Below, in pieces: positions 1 to 9,670 of a DNA stretch of 64,000 nt; the stretch's first letter is position 1; each line of letters starts with the position of its first letter. The stretch covers positions 3,063,501 through 3,127,500 of the forward strand of contig JAYKKT010000041.1 in NCBI GenBank assembly GCA_036023115.1, given 5' to 3'. Both the position numbers and the translations under genes were made by a program. The notes below the pieces were generated by a model, which saw only the letters and a program-made list of their open reading frames with translations, did no database searches and was not told where the DNA came from. Source of the stretch: Brasenia schreberi (Eukaryota > Streptophyta > Magnoliopsida > Nymphaeales > Cabombaceae).

Positions 1-95
1 AATATAGGAGGAGTATGAGGAGAAGGGTAAGGGTAAGGGTGTTGTTACCTGTGACATTGGTGTTTGCTGAGCTGGATAATGAGCGGTCAGGGTGA
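1..95 (+). CDS. RING-H2 E3 ligase copy 1, 3' end only
   Basis: This is the last part of a gene cut by the window edge. The frame reads to TGA at 93-95 and encodes a tail containing [12 protein letters not shown], nearly identical to the C-terminal tail of the RING gene ending at 3539. The first bases after the stop (GATCTAGAGGC, then an AGAGGG stretch) are also shared with that gene, so homology runs into the 3' UTR. The tail is rich in Arg/Gly codons and carries no domain itself. The RING domain must lie upstream of the window, so its integrity is unknown. Confidence 0.5.
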   Translation, partial: YRRSMRRRVRVRVLLPVTLVFAELDNERSG

Positions 96-1080
96 TCTAG
101 AGGCAGTGCATCAAGAGGGTTGATCTGAGCCATTCCACGTTTTTTCCATTTACAGTTAGATATGATATGATGAACAAGACGGTTGATCTTACCGTCCAAA
201 TCATTTATGATCGACTTATAAGCTTTCATGGTAGAAGATGAAGATCGTTTTTGGGGTCTCATATCTCTGTGTTTTCGGGTTTCTCTTTTCTGAAATTATT
301 CCTTTCGTGTATATGTAGAATTACGAAGAGACGCTTCTTTTTCGAAACTTGGCTCATCCTCTACTCGCCTAGTGCTTGCTTATCTTGCCGCGAGAACTGC
401 GGAACCTAAAACTTAGTTTTAGCTAGAGACGTCAAGCTCTTTTGGGCTCGGGAAAATGTGGGCCGGGCCGGATCTAACCCATATTTATATGGGCCACTAA
501 AATGCTGGCGCAGCCCGATATCTCTTGTTTTAGCTCATTTAGGAGTTTTCGTCAAGTTGATGCAAATCTCGATAATAGCCTGTATATGACCCAAATGGAC
601 CGATCAGGCTCGACGCGGTCACTGATATTTGTATAAAAAAATGAAAATTAACTTTTATTCATGAAAAAATAGGAAAAATTTCATTTCATATCATTCTTGG
701 CACAATAGCGTACAGCATTATTATTTATATTTATAGTGAATTTATGTTTAACCCCCTAATCTATTGGCTTTTACACAGAAAATTCAAGAACGACTATCCT
801 ACGAAGCCTCAAGTCAGCTTGCTTTAACCTTCGCATAACTTTCTTAAACTTTTTCCCATTTTAAGACAAGCATGACTTTCCTAAACTTGTTCATATTCGT
901 GACACTCGCTACTTTCTATTTTAGATTGACCGGAGTCGACATGCTTTTGATTCAACCGCTTTAAATGTTTCCATTCAAGTGCTGCATTCGTCTCTCTTTC
1001 TCTCTCTCTCTCTCAACCATCTCCTACATTTCAACAAGTCTCTTTCAATAATCCGTGTTGGTGGTGCGACACCTGCTGCA
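96..1080. other. Intergenic spacer of the RING tandem array
   Basis: No gene is visible. The stretch at about 755-830 is similar to 3915-3992, downstream of the third RING copy, so the tandem repeat unit includes about 0.9 kb of 3' flank. A short CT run lies at 994-1013. Confidence 0.5.
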
Positions 1081-1100
1081 GGCTTGTCATCTTCCACACA

Positions 1101-1750
1101 ATGATGGAGCACGACGACAATGAGGTCCCGTGCCCACGCTGTCACACTGGTTTCCTGGAGCACATTATTTACAGACACCTCTCCTTCACCTTCCCCTTTT
1201 CCATTGCTGGCCCGCTGACTTCATCGAGAAGCGAGGAGGACTATCTGCTGGAGAGGATCATTCTTATCGACCCTTTGAACCTGGCCACAGTGGTCCCATC
1301 GACCAACTTGTATGTCCTGCTGATTCACTTCATCCGCAACGAAATTCCACGGCTTTTCGATCAGCCACCACCACCATCATCATCAACAATGCCGGCGTCT
1401 GAGGAGTTGGTGAATGCGATGGCGACGGTGAAGGTGGAGGACGGGTAGGCGTTGTGTCCGGTTTGTTTGGAAGGCTTTGGTGGAGGAGGGAGGGGGGACA
1501 GAGATGCCCTGCAAGCATGGGTATCATGAGGGTTGCATACTCAAAAGGCGGGAGAAGCATAACACTTGCCCTGTTTGCCGGTTTCAAATGCCGGTTCAGG
1601 AGCATAGTTGCCGGCCGTGTCGAACTTGAAGAAGAAGAAGAAATGAGGAGGAGGAGAAGGGTAGTGTTATCCTTGACTCTGGTGATTGCTGAACTGGTGT
1701 CCTCCGGCAGGAGAACCGATGCTCTTGCAGATCTAGAGATGGTGGATTAA
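1101..1750 (+). pseudogene. RING-H2 E3 ubiquitin ligase copy 2, disrupted
   Basis: Tandem paralog of the gene at 2895-3539. The N-terminal zinc ribbon is recognisable upstream and at the start (WWCDTC, then CPRCHTGFLE), followed by the linker VVPSTNL, an Ala/Ser-rich stretch, MPASEELVNAM and VKVEDG. The frame then stops at TAG 1446-1448, where copy 3 has GAG. Past the stop the RING begins (LCPVCLEGF), but a frameshift in a G-rich run near 1485-1500 puts the rest (EMPCKHGYHEGC, then CPVCRFQMPV) in another frame. The tail in frame with VVLSLTLVIAEL ends at TAA 1748-1750. This copy keeps the zinc-ligand His (CKHGYH) that copy 3 has lost. RING-H2 proteins pass ubiquitin from an E2 to substrates; this copy cannot make an intact one. 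Confidence 0.75.
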
Positions 1751-2818
1751 GAGGGCTGATCTTAGCCGTCCATATCTTTTTGATCGATGGATATGCTTAG
1801 ACATCACAAGATGAAAATATTCTTGGTGGGAGTTCTATTTTTTCTCTTCGAGCTTTGGGTTTCTCTTTTCTAGAATTATTCTTTCCGTCTGTATACCTGT
1901 TCAATGAATTAGAACGAGATCTCTCTTTTGTGAAAAGATGGTGATCCTGCATTGATTTTCTAAGCCTTTTTCTCAAGAGGCTTGTGCAATGGCTAAAGGA
2001 AAAGTTAATGTATATAAGCTTCGGTTTTTGGGTTTTGTATGATTTGATTTTGGTTGATTCTAATTTTGGTACATTTCATGTTTGGGACAAGATTCAATGG
2101 ATCTGAGTTTCTCGATCAGTCATCTCTTTAAAATGGATGGATAAATAAGGTTCTCGCATAGAACATGAAACGTTAATTACTGGCATTACATTAAGCCAAA
2201 ATTCTGGACCAGATTCAGTCTTTTGGTTATCAGACAGCAAGGGTAAGCCTTCTGCTGCATATAAATTTGCTAAGGGAAGCTGATACAAAGAGAGTAATTG
2301 AATCGAGGCTCCTGAATTCAATTCTGGAATTGGATTTGTTTGAGTAGTGATTTTTTTCTCTATTTTTTTTATATATTTTCTTATATATATAAAGTGAGAG
2401 ATTGGATTCTATTTTTTTGGTAACATAAATATAATAATACTCTTTCGTATTTTTTCAAAACTTCTTAAATAAGTATAAATTACAGTCTTATCAACAAAAA
2501 ACAATAAATAAACATGTCATTAGTAGGTAGTATTTGATTTTTAATATATATATAAAAACAGAGAGAGAGTTCGCAGCCACGTCATTGACTTTACATGTTT
2601 CACATTTCGTTGTTGGAATCCGTTTTATTTTCTTAGGCAAAGTACTCTGGTTTAACCTTCCGTTTTTTATTTCCTCAAGCGGTATTATCGCCTAACCAGA
2701 TGTCATCCTTTCTTCATTTCAATCGCAGATACTGCAGACTCCGTTCTACTTATTTCCCATCGAATCGATGTGCGTTTTTAGTTTTCTCTCTCTCCCTTTC
2801 TCGAACGAGGGAGGGATC
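1751..2818. other. Intergenic spacer between RING copies 2 and 3
   Basis: AT-rich spacer with no supportable gene. The first 150 bases resemble the 3' flanks of the other RING copies. 2340-2570 is T- and TA-rich and ends in a short GA run near 2559-2568. A CT-rich stretch at 2785-2805 may be the leader of copy 3. Confidence 0.4.
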
Positions 2819-2894
2819 ATGACTTCAAATAGTCGGTCTCCTCAGTATCGATGGTGCCAAACTTTCTCCAGAGCGGTGATCAACCACGACGACG

Positions 2895-3539
2895 ATGACG
2901 AACCGTGCTGCCCACACTGCAATACTAGTTTTTTGGAGTAGATCACGTTCAGATCTCGTTCTCCGTTCCCTTGTTACTGGCGCCCCGACTTCGTGGTCGA
3001 GAAGGGGGCAGTATCTGGTGGAAAGTCGGATCTTCATAGACCTTTCGAATCAGGCCACCGTCATACCATCGACCAACTTGGACGGCCCGGTGATCGAGTA
3101 CATCAATGATATTCTGCAGGGTAGAGGGCCTTCCGGGGGGGCATCGTCTTCGTCCATGCCAGCTTCGGAGGAGTCGGTGAAGGCGATGGCCAGGATCAAG
3201 GTGGAGGACGGGGAGGCGGAGTGCCCGGTGTGTCTGGAGCGGTTTTGTGAATGCGGAGAGTTGAGAGAGATGCCATGTAAGCGTGGGTACCATGAGGGGT
3301 GCATACTCAAATGGCTGGAGAAGCATAGTACTTGCCCTGTTTGCAGGTTTCAGTTGCCCGTGCAGAAGCAGAAGCCGGTTGCCGTTGCCGCCCGTGCCGA
3401 CGAATCGTCAGATGAAGAAGAAGACGGGGAAGGTGAAGATGGGAGGATGATGAGCAGCAGGAGAACGGTGTTGTTACCTGTGACGCTGGTGTTTGCTGAG
3501 CATGGTGATCTCCCTGAGGAGAATCAGCAGTCCGGTTGA
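2895..3539 (+). CDS. RING-H2 E3 ubiquitin ligase copy 3 (zinc ligand altered)
   Basis: The 214-aa frame holds a linker ([17 protein letters not shown]), [28 protein letters not shown] and a RING near residues 110-150, then an acidic tail ([13 protein letters not shown]). The layout resembles plant cytosolic RING-H2 E3 ligases of the MPSR1/RDUF type. Two defects are visible. First, the fourth zinc ligand is changed: [11 protein letters not shown] where the family and copy 2 have CKH (CGT for CAT). Second, the ancestral N-terminus, starting at ATG 2819 with a zinc ribbon ([18 protein letters not shown]), lies in another frame and stops at TAG 2939-2941. Its ribbon also has Phe for the second Cys. 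ATG 2895 is only the first Met in the RING frame, and the leading 40 residues are probably shifted sequence. It may be a decaying gene or a RING protein of reduced activity. Confidence 0.6.
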   Translation: MTNRAAHTAILVFWSRSRSDLVLRSLVTGAPTSWSRRGQYLVESRIFIDLSNQATVIPSTNLDGPVIEYINDILQGRGPSGGASSSSMPASEESVKAMARIKVEDGEAECPVCLERFCECGELREMPCKRGYHEGCILKWLEKHSTCPVCRFQLPVQKQKPVAVAARADESSDEEEDGEGEDGRMMSSRRTVLLPVTLVFAEHGDLPEENQQSG

Positions 3540-3992
3540 TCTAGAGGCGGTGCAACAAGAGGGCTCATCCAAGCCGTTCTAAGTCTTTACGATCGACGGT
3601 TAGATGTGACATGGTGAACAATAGTGTTGATCTTAACCGTTCAAATTAAATTTTATGGTACGTAAAACCTTGGTTTTGGAGGACAAAGATTTTCTTTTTG
3701 GTGCCATATTTTTCGTTTCCGGGTTTTGGATTTCTCTATGCTGAGCTTGCTTGCTTTATCTTGTTGTTGGTTCAGGTGCGTCAGGTTCTCCTTGAGCAAA
3801 TGTCAAGTTTATGTAACCAAAAAAAAGAAAAATAAAAAGGTTTTCAGTTGAAGCTTTGCGAAACTGTCGGGCTAGGCCCATTTTAACAATCTTTAATTAT
3901 GTAAATTGAATTAAACTTTTAACTGCCTGATCTGTTGGCTTTTAGGCAGCAATTTCAAGAAAGTACTGTCCTACGAAGCTTCACGTTGGGAT
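3540..3992. other. 3' flank of RING copy 3 and junction with the TNL fragment
   Basis: 3540-3620 shares the post-stop sequence of copies 1 and 2. 3915-3992 matches 755-830. The similarity stops near 3990, where minus-strand TNL sequence begins, marking a rearrangement junction. Confidence 0.45.
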
Positions 3993-5374
3993 CCAAAGCA
4001 AAACGGCCAAGACAGCAGGTTGATATTTTTTGGCATCTTCCAGAAATCACCTTGAAGATTGACATCATGCAAAAGAAGTTTTAGATTCGTCATATTTGCA
4101 AATGCATCAGTGCTGAAGGTTGTTCCAGCTGCTCGTCTCATTTCTTTAATGGAACGAAAGATAGATGCCTTCGACTTTCTCAGTCCCCTAGTAATGGAAA
4201 ATGTTGATCATGTTTAAGTAAGTACTTTTATTGGTCAAAAGGACGGAGAAGTGAAAATGCATCATTGCTAGTTCTTAACATATGTGTATCTACCACAAAC
4301 TTCTTTAACGTCATGTATCCTGCTACGTTGACCAACGTTGAAGGGTGTTTTCCTTTCTGGTGATACTTCTTCCTATATCCCTTAATAAATCATACATCCA
4401 TATCTCGTTATCTGCATTCATTTTTATAAGGGACTTATCCAAAAGGTCATCTATAGCTAACTTGCTGAGAAACCAGATGCCCTTAATAAATCAATTACAC
4501 GTTCTCTATCTTGACCAATGAAAAAACAAACAATATCAAGAAAGATCACCTTCAGTTCATCCTCAAGTCCATCATAGCTTATTTTTAATATCTTTTCAAC
4601 ATCATCAGGAGGTGCGAGCCTCAACTTTTCTAACATTTACTCCCACAATATCAAGCTTGACTTATCAAACAAGATCCCAATACCTCAAGAACTAGTGGGG
4701 GTCCTGCAGTTGACGATACTACCCTTTTAGATATCTCCATGAAACCTTCAACAGGTTCCTTTTTTCCAAACGAATGCCAACTGAATAGATGGAGCGACTC
4801 TTCCTCATTTAGTTCTTCAACATTGTAAGTTTCATAATCACCTACCTCATGAATCTTTAGAAGATGTTTGTCTCTTGTAATTATAACTCTGCTCCTTTGA
4901 CCAAACGAATTTCACCCACCAGCCAATGCCTTAAGCTGTTCTTTATTATCAACATTATCGAGAACTAGAAGGACACATCTAAAACCAAGTCTCTTTTTCA
5001 TCACAGCAATGCCTTCATCAGCATTTCTTATTGACACATTTTCAACATTCAATAACTATGCGATAACTTGCACTTGTAAATTGATCAATCCCTGCTTACT
5101 TTCCGTTATTCCCCCAATGTCTATCACTAAGCAACTAGCGTCAAAATCTTTGGAGATTTTGTTGTAAACAGCCTTTGCTAGTGTTGTCTTGCCAATATCA
5201 CCGGTCCCATGTATCCCAACTACTTTAACATCATTGTATTGAAGGTCTAATAATCCCATTATCTTTTGTACCCTTGAATCTATTCCAACAGGGTGTTTGG
5301 CAACATCAAAGAGGGTGGTAGTGAACTCGGTCAAGACCCGCTCAACAACTTTTCTAATCACTTGTGCTTCACTC
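3975..5374 (-). pseudogene. TIR-NB-ARC-LRR copy 3, NB-ARC remnant
   Basis: A decayed minus-strand copy of exons 2 and 3 of the TNL at 9671-14140. The exon 2 acceptor is conserved (AG at 5376-5375, then GAGTGAAGC, SEAQVI). It reads DVAKHPVGIDSRVQK and VVGIHGTGDIGKTT, a P-loop changed from the GMGGIGKTT of the intact copy. After a stop near 5056 it continues with VLLVLDNVDN (kinase 2), RSRVII and RDKHLLKIHEV, VEELNEEESLHLFSWH and a GLPL-like region (GPPLVLEVLGS), then further stops. The exon 3 counterpart (about 4196-3980) has several stops and ends at the junction with RING-array DNA. No TIR exon and no long LRR remain. It is useful as a comparison that locates the frameshift in TNL1. Confidence 0.8.
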
Positions 5375-5970
5375 CTGGTTGTTTCATTCATCAAAGTAGC
5401 ACAACTAACAGAAGTATACAACAGAAGCAAAAATACTAATATTAGGAAGGTCATAAATAATGTACTTCATTAACAAAACAAAAAAGAGAAAATGCACTAC
5501 AATTTGAAGATCACCTAGTTTTCACAAGTACACAATACCAAAATAAACAATGTCCCACACTCATGGGGTTGGCAACATGGATTATAAGTTGCAATAAGTT
5601 GCCATCATGCTTGATATTATGTCATACTAACATTCATATTTTATTCCTTGTTTCTTCACTTATGAGGTTCCCCTCTGCCTATTTTCAAGAATTCATTATC
5701 TGTCTTTTAAGTACCCAAACCTTGATTGAATATATAACACGTGATTGATTTCTTTCGATTAAGGAAACTTGCTTTTCCAACTTCACCGTTTACAACAGAC
5801 TATGGAGCATACTGAAGGCATCCACATTGATCTCTGACAAAGATCAGTTTTCCTTGCAACATGTTAGACGGTTTGCCTTTCTGCTTATGTCTAAGTTGAG
5901 CTAATGAGCTTGCCATACTTCCACAGCCATTTATGGTTGGCATCCCCGCATAAATTGTGTTTTTTCTTTT
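5375..5970. other. Degraded TNL intron / spacer
   Basis: Sequence upstream of the copy 3 NB-ARC exon, partly similar to intron 1 of TNL1 (12640-12790). No gene is supportable. The last 20 bases, at 5971-5990, are the left target duplication of the LINE. Confidence 0.35.
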
Positions 5971-5988
5971 GTATTTATATTCCCAGAG

Positions 5989-6364
5989 CAGTCTGTGACA
6001 GAAATGAAGATGTTGAGATGGATGAGTGGTCATACAAGAAAAGACCGTATACATAATGAGGTTATTAGAAACAAATTAGGAGTGGCACCAATAGAGGATA
6101 AAATGAGAGAATATCGTTTAAGATGGTTTGGACATATAGAAAGAAGATCAAAAGAAGAACCTGTAAGAAGGTTAGAAAAACTAAATTTGAAAAGTATTAA
6201 AAGAGATAGAGGACGACCACAAAAGTGTTGGAAAGAAACAATAAAGAATGATCTAGCTTATTGTGAGTTAACTGCTAACATGGCACACGATAGGGATCTG
6301 TGGAAACAAAGAATCCATGCAGCCGACGCCATCTAGTATGGGAAAAGGCTTAGTTGTTGTTGTT
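5989..6364 (+). mobile_element. 5'-truncated LINE (3' end of ORF2)
   Basis: A 113-aa frame (5995-6336) matches the C-terminal end of plant LINE reverse-transcriptase proteins: MLRWMSGHTRKDRI, VIRNKLGVAPIEDKMRE, LRWFGHIERR, RGRPQKCWKE and an HDRDLWKQRI-like end. After the stop come CTAGTATGGGAAAAGGC and a TTG repeat tail (6350-6364). The insertion is flanked by near-identical target duplications beginning GTATTTATAT (5971-5988 and 6365-6383). The catalytic RT domain is absent, so this is a dead 3' fragment, typical of incomplete target-primed reverse transcription. Confidence 0.85.
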
Positions 6365-6475
6365 GTATTTATATTTCCCGAGCCACTCCTCCCGACTACA
6401 TTTTCCCATTGTTGTCATTTCTGCAGAACAATGTGAAAATGTAGTCGGGAGGAGTGGTTCTGGGAATATAAATAC
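6365..6475. repeat. 111-bp fold-back (inverted repeat)
   Basis: Left arm 6365-6413 and right arm 6426-6475 are nearly perfect inverted copies (core ACTCCTCCCGACTACATTTT) with a loop of about 12 bases. The left end doubles as the LINE target duplication, so the LINE entered the edge of an existing fold-back. The loop sequence TTGTCATTTCTGCAGAACA recurs at about 6509-6527. It could be a small MITE or a hairpin RNA source. Confidence 0.75.
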
Positions 6476-6779
6476 CAAAGAAACAAATCATGCACTTCAG
6501 ATCGAGTTGTCATTTCTGCAGAACAGATCTAGACATTCTCCTACTCTTAAGCAAAAGTACTCTTACAAGTAATAAGTATCGAGTAGGTAAACAACTAATC
6601 ACCATCACAAAACTGAACATACATATTTTCAGCTAAACAACAAAGGGAAATGCTTCTATATCTTACAGGAAGAAGGAAAAAACAACATGCACAACTTGGG
6701 CACTATAATCAAAGTTAAACCACATTAGCATATAATTGTACAGAGGCCTGCATTATCTTCATTGAACAATCTCTGGAGA

Positions 6780-8452
6780 GTGAAGGATATGACCTTTTAG
6801 GTAGTATCAGATTCTAGGTGATGAATGTGATGTTAGGGCTCCTTCATGTAACACACAACATTTGTAACTGAGGCATCATTTTCATATTATCTATATATTC
6901 ATTGACCTTTGTAGGTCTTGCCCTCACAGATTTAACAATACTTATTGGAGAACATGAGCCTCAAACACCAGTGGCTTTTAGGTTTACCATAAGTTCACAC
7001 TTGAATTGCTCTTTGGTGGTTTTCAACTCCTACATGTAGTTAGTTCCCTCTGATCAAAATGCATGAAACGTACCCAGCTTTCGAGGAGGATCCTCCTGCA
7101 TTTTGGATATATTTAGAGCAACCACTCACTTCCACCACATCCCTGTGACTCTTCTATTTCATCATTGTCACCAATCCCTTCTCTCCAAAACGTTAGTTTC
7201 ATCAAACCCTTGCACCACCACCATGGGAGTGGACCTCGTTGCTTCCAGCAGTGCTGTCTTTATTTCTTTGAAGTTCTTAAGCCTATTGAGTTGCAAAGCT
7301 TATCGGTAGTAAGGTTACAAAAGTAAAGAGGAAATAGACATCTCGAATTTCTAAGTCAGGCAATCATCTTTCACAATTTCTTGAACTTCTCTGCTTCTGA
7401 GTCCGCACACAACAATATTAAGTTCTGAAGTTCTGTCCCTCCCAAGGAAATCAGTAGGCATTTAAGTTCATGGTTGAAAAAGGTTGTCAATATCTTCAAA
7501 TTATCAAGAGACTCTACTATCAGAATCTTTTTCATGCGAAATACACCAAACTGAGAAGTGGATAGGCTTTTAAAACCAGTGCCTTATCAACAGCTGACCG
7601 TGATGAATGAGAAAACCTTAGGTTCAATCCTTCATCAATGAGTCATCTAAAACTGAACCTCACATGCTGCAAGTGATAGCTTTAGCTTCTTAAGAGAACC
7701 TATACATTCTGGGTGACATTTAACACCCTGATAGTAACATCAACTTGGAAAGATTTTTAAGGATTCAGACTGAATGAGGCAGCGTTGTTGTCAAATTAAA
7801 TAATTCTAAACTCAATCACTACAGCCTTGTCAATTGCCCAATTAATTTAGGTAATCCTTTCAATCAGTCAGATTTTTGTGCACTTAGTATATCTAAATTT
7901 CAAAGACTTCCTATAGAATCAGGAAGCTCTTTGATTCTTGTATACATGAGAGAAGGCTTAAGAGTTTTTACATTGCCAATTGAATACAGCAGTTTCTTCA
8001 AATAAAAGCATCTATTAATGTGGAGATCAACCAATCTTGTTAGTTGGCAGATGGGATCTGGGATACAAACTAATTTGATGTAAAGCCATCGTAGCAAAAG
8101 AGATCAAGAAACGTCAAGTCACAGAATACCTGCCAAATTAAAGGATGAACAGAAAATTTTTAATGAATAAAGAAAGTGCACAAAGTTGAGCAATGGAATT
8201 TACCTTGTTTCTTAAGGCACATTCTGTCCATACTTGAATAGTAAGACCAAATCTGAGATCAAGGGACTGAACACCGTTGAGATTGAAGGCCTCTGGAAGT
8301 GACTTCAGAAAGCAAAATGGCCAACATAGTAGGGGGATGTTTTTAGGGAGTTTGCTAAAATCACCTTGAAGATTGACATCGTACAAAATGAGATGTCTTA
8401 GAATTTTTACATATAAAAATACACCAATTGGTTGACAGCATATATTGGTCAT
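6780..8452 (-). pseudogene. TIR-NB-ARC-LRR copy 2, LRR remnant
   Basis: Minus-strand remains of the 3' half of a TNL. 8452-8204 matches exon 3 of TNL1 (NLQGDFSKLPKNIPLL, then SLDLRFGLTIQVW, ALRNK and a conserved GT donor). 8131-7560 carries LRR sequence (PDPICQLTRLVDLHI, LPDSIGSL) in broken frames. 7560-6780 is similar at the DNA level to the last LRRs and 3' end of TNL1 (10370-9530). TIR and NB-ARC exons are missing. Several stops and indels rule out an intact protein. Confidence 0.75.
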
Positions 8453-8835
8453 TTGAGGTAAAACTCAGATCTGAATCTGGTTATGTAAGAAACAATCAGG
8501 TTAGAATATCCTAGGATCCAACCTGATCTAAGCCATTCAAATCTTGACAGATATAAGAGTCACATGGATTTGGATACAGAGGAAACAGTAGGATGATATT
8601 TTAAGGGATTTCGCTGAAATCACCTTTAAGATTGACATCGTGTAAAATAAGAAGTTTTAGAGTTTTTACATATAAAAATACATTGATTAGTTACTAGCAT
8701 ATATTGGTCACTTGAGTTGAAACTCAGATCTGAATCTGATTACGTAAGAAACAATCAAGTCAGAATATCCGAGGATCCAACCTAATCTAAGCCATTCAAA
8801 TCCTGATATATATGAGTCACATGGATTTGGATATA
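8340..8835. repeat. Tandem duplication (approx 240 bp) in TNL copy 2
   Basis: 8340-8578 and 8600-8835 are direct copies about 85-90% alike. Both contain the start of TNL exon 3 and its upstream intron (shared AAACTCAGATCTGAATCTG and GAGTCACATGGATTTGGATA). The duplication is local and postdates the loss of the NB-ARC exon. Confidence 0.65.
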
Positions 8836-8839
8836 GAAA

Positions 8840-9567
8840 AACAGATTTTCATTGTTTTGTATTCGTTAAACTCATAAGCCTATCCGTTACAATGAAGTGT
8901 TTATCTTCCAAAAGGCTTTGTTTTGCTCAGCCATTTTTGGCTTTTTTCAACTATTCAGGGAAATGACATGCTTAAGGATTAGAAGAATCCAGCATAAAAC
9001 AGAGCTAGTAACTCTAAGGACTGTTGTGGGCATAAGCTTGCACTTTCACTTAAAACCATAGAACTTTTGTGTCTTTAGAAGTGCAACGCAAATGTTTATA
9101 GAAATGAGAAATACTCATATATAGGAGCAACATGGAACTTCCGTTTCAAAAGAGAGAAAGTGAGTCTAAAAACATGTCCCATCTCACCTTTTGATGGTAT
9201 TCATTTTAAATTTGAACTCGTTTTTCTTTATTTGGTTAGAATGAGAATACTGAAGTCGTTATGCAGGTCCAGGGAATTGAACTGACTACCAGCATCTTGT
9301 GAGTGGAGAAACCTGCCAGTTGACCTAATGCTCTGAGTGCAAATTTGAACATTTTGCCTTGGAAAAATAAATTTATGCTAAGGTAACATCAGTTGTCACA
9401 GTACCATAAATCATCTCATTAAGTTAAAAATATGTACACGCATGGCGTGTTTGTTGTATGTAGAAACACAGCTTTGGCTAACCTAACAAAAAGATCAGGC
9501 AAACCTTTGATGACCTCAAGTAACCTTCAGAGTGGGAGGATATGATTTTCTAAGAGTCTTTTAAAGG
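8840..9567. other. Spacer between TNL2 remnant and TNL1 3' end
   Basis: No gene seen. It contains a minus-strand SINE at 9262-9340. Otherwise it is plain AT-rich sequence. Confidence 0.4.
9262..9340 (-). mobile_element. tRNA-derived SINE-like element (minus)
   Basis: Read on the minus strand it begins AGAGCATTAGGTCAACTGGCAG (box A like) and carries AGTTCAATTCC (box B like) about 45 bases later, the arrangement seen in the plus-strand SINE copies at 21508, 54731, 54912 and 62219. It lacks a clear poly-A tail and is the most diverged member. Confidence 0.45.
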
Positions 9568-9670
9568 TCATCTTCGTCGTATCAGATTCCTGGTAAGAAG
9601 TGACTGGTCTGATCTTAGGGGAACTTCCATGCAGTTCACCACATTTGCAACAGAGGCATCACCGTCATCA

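Noticed and set aside
975..1178. Minus-strand frame over the RING pseudogene
   Set aside because: It is a shadow of the plus-strand zinc-ribbon sequence.
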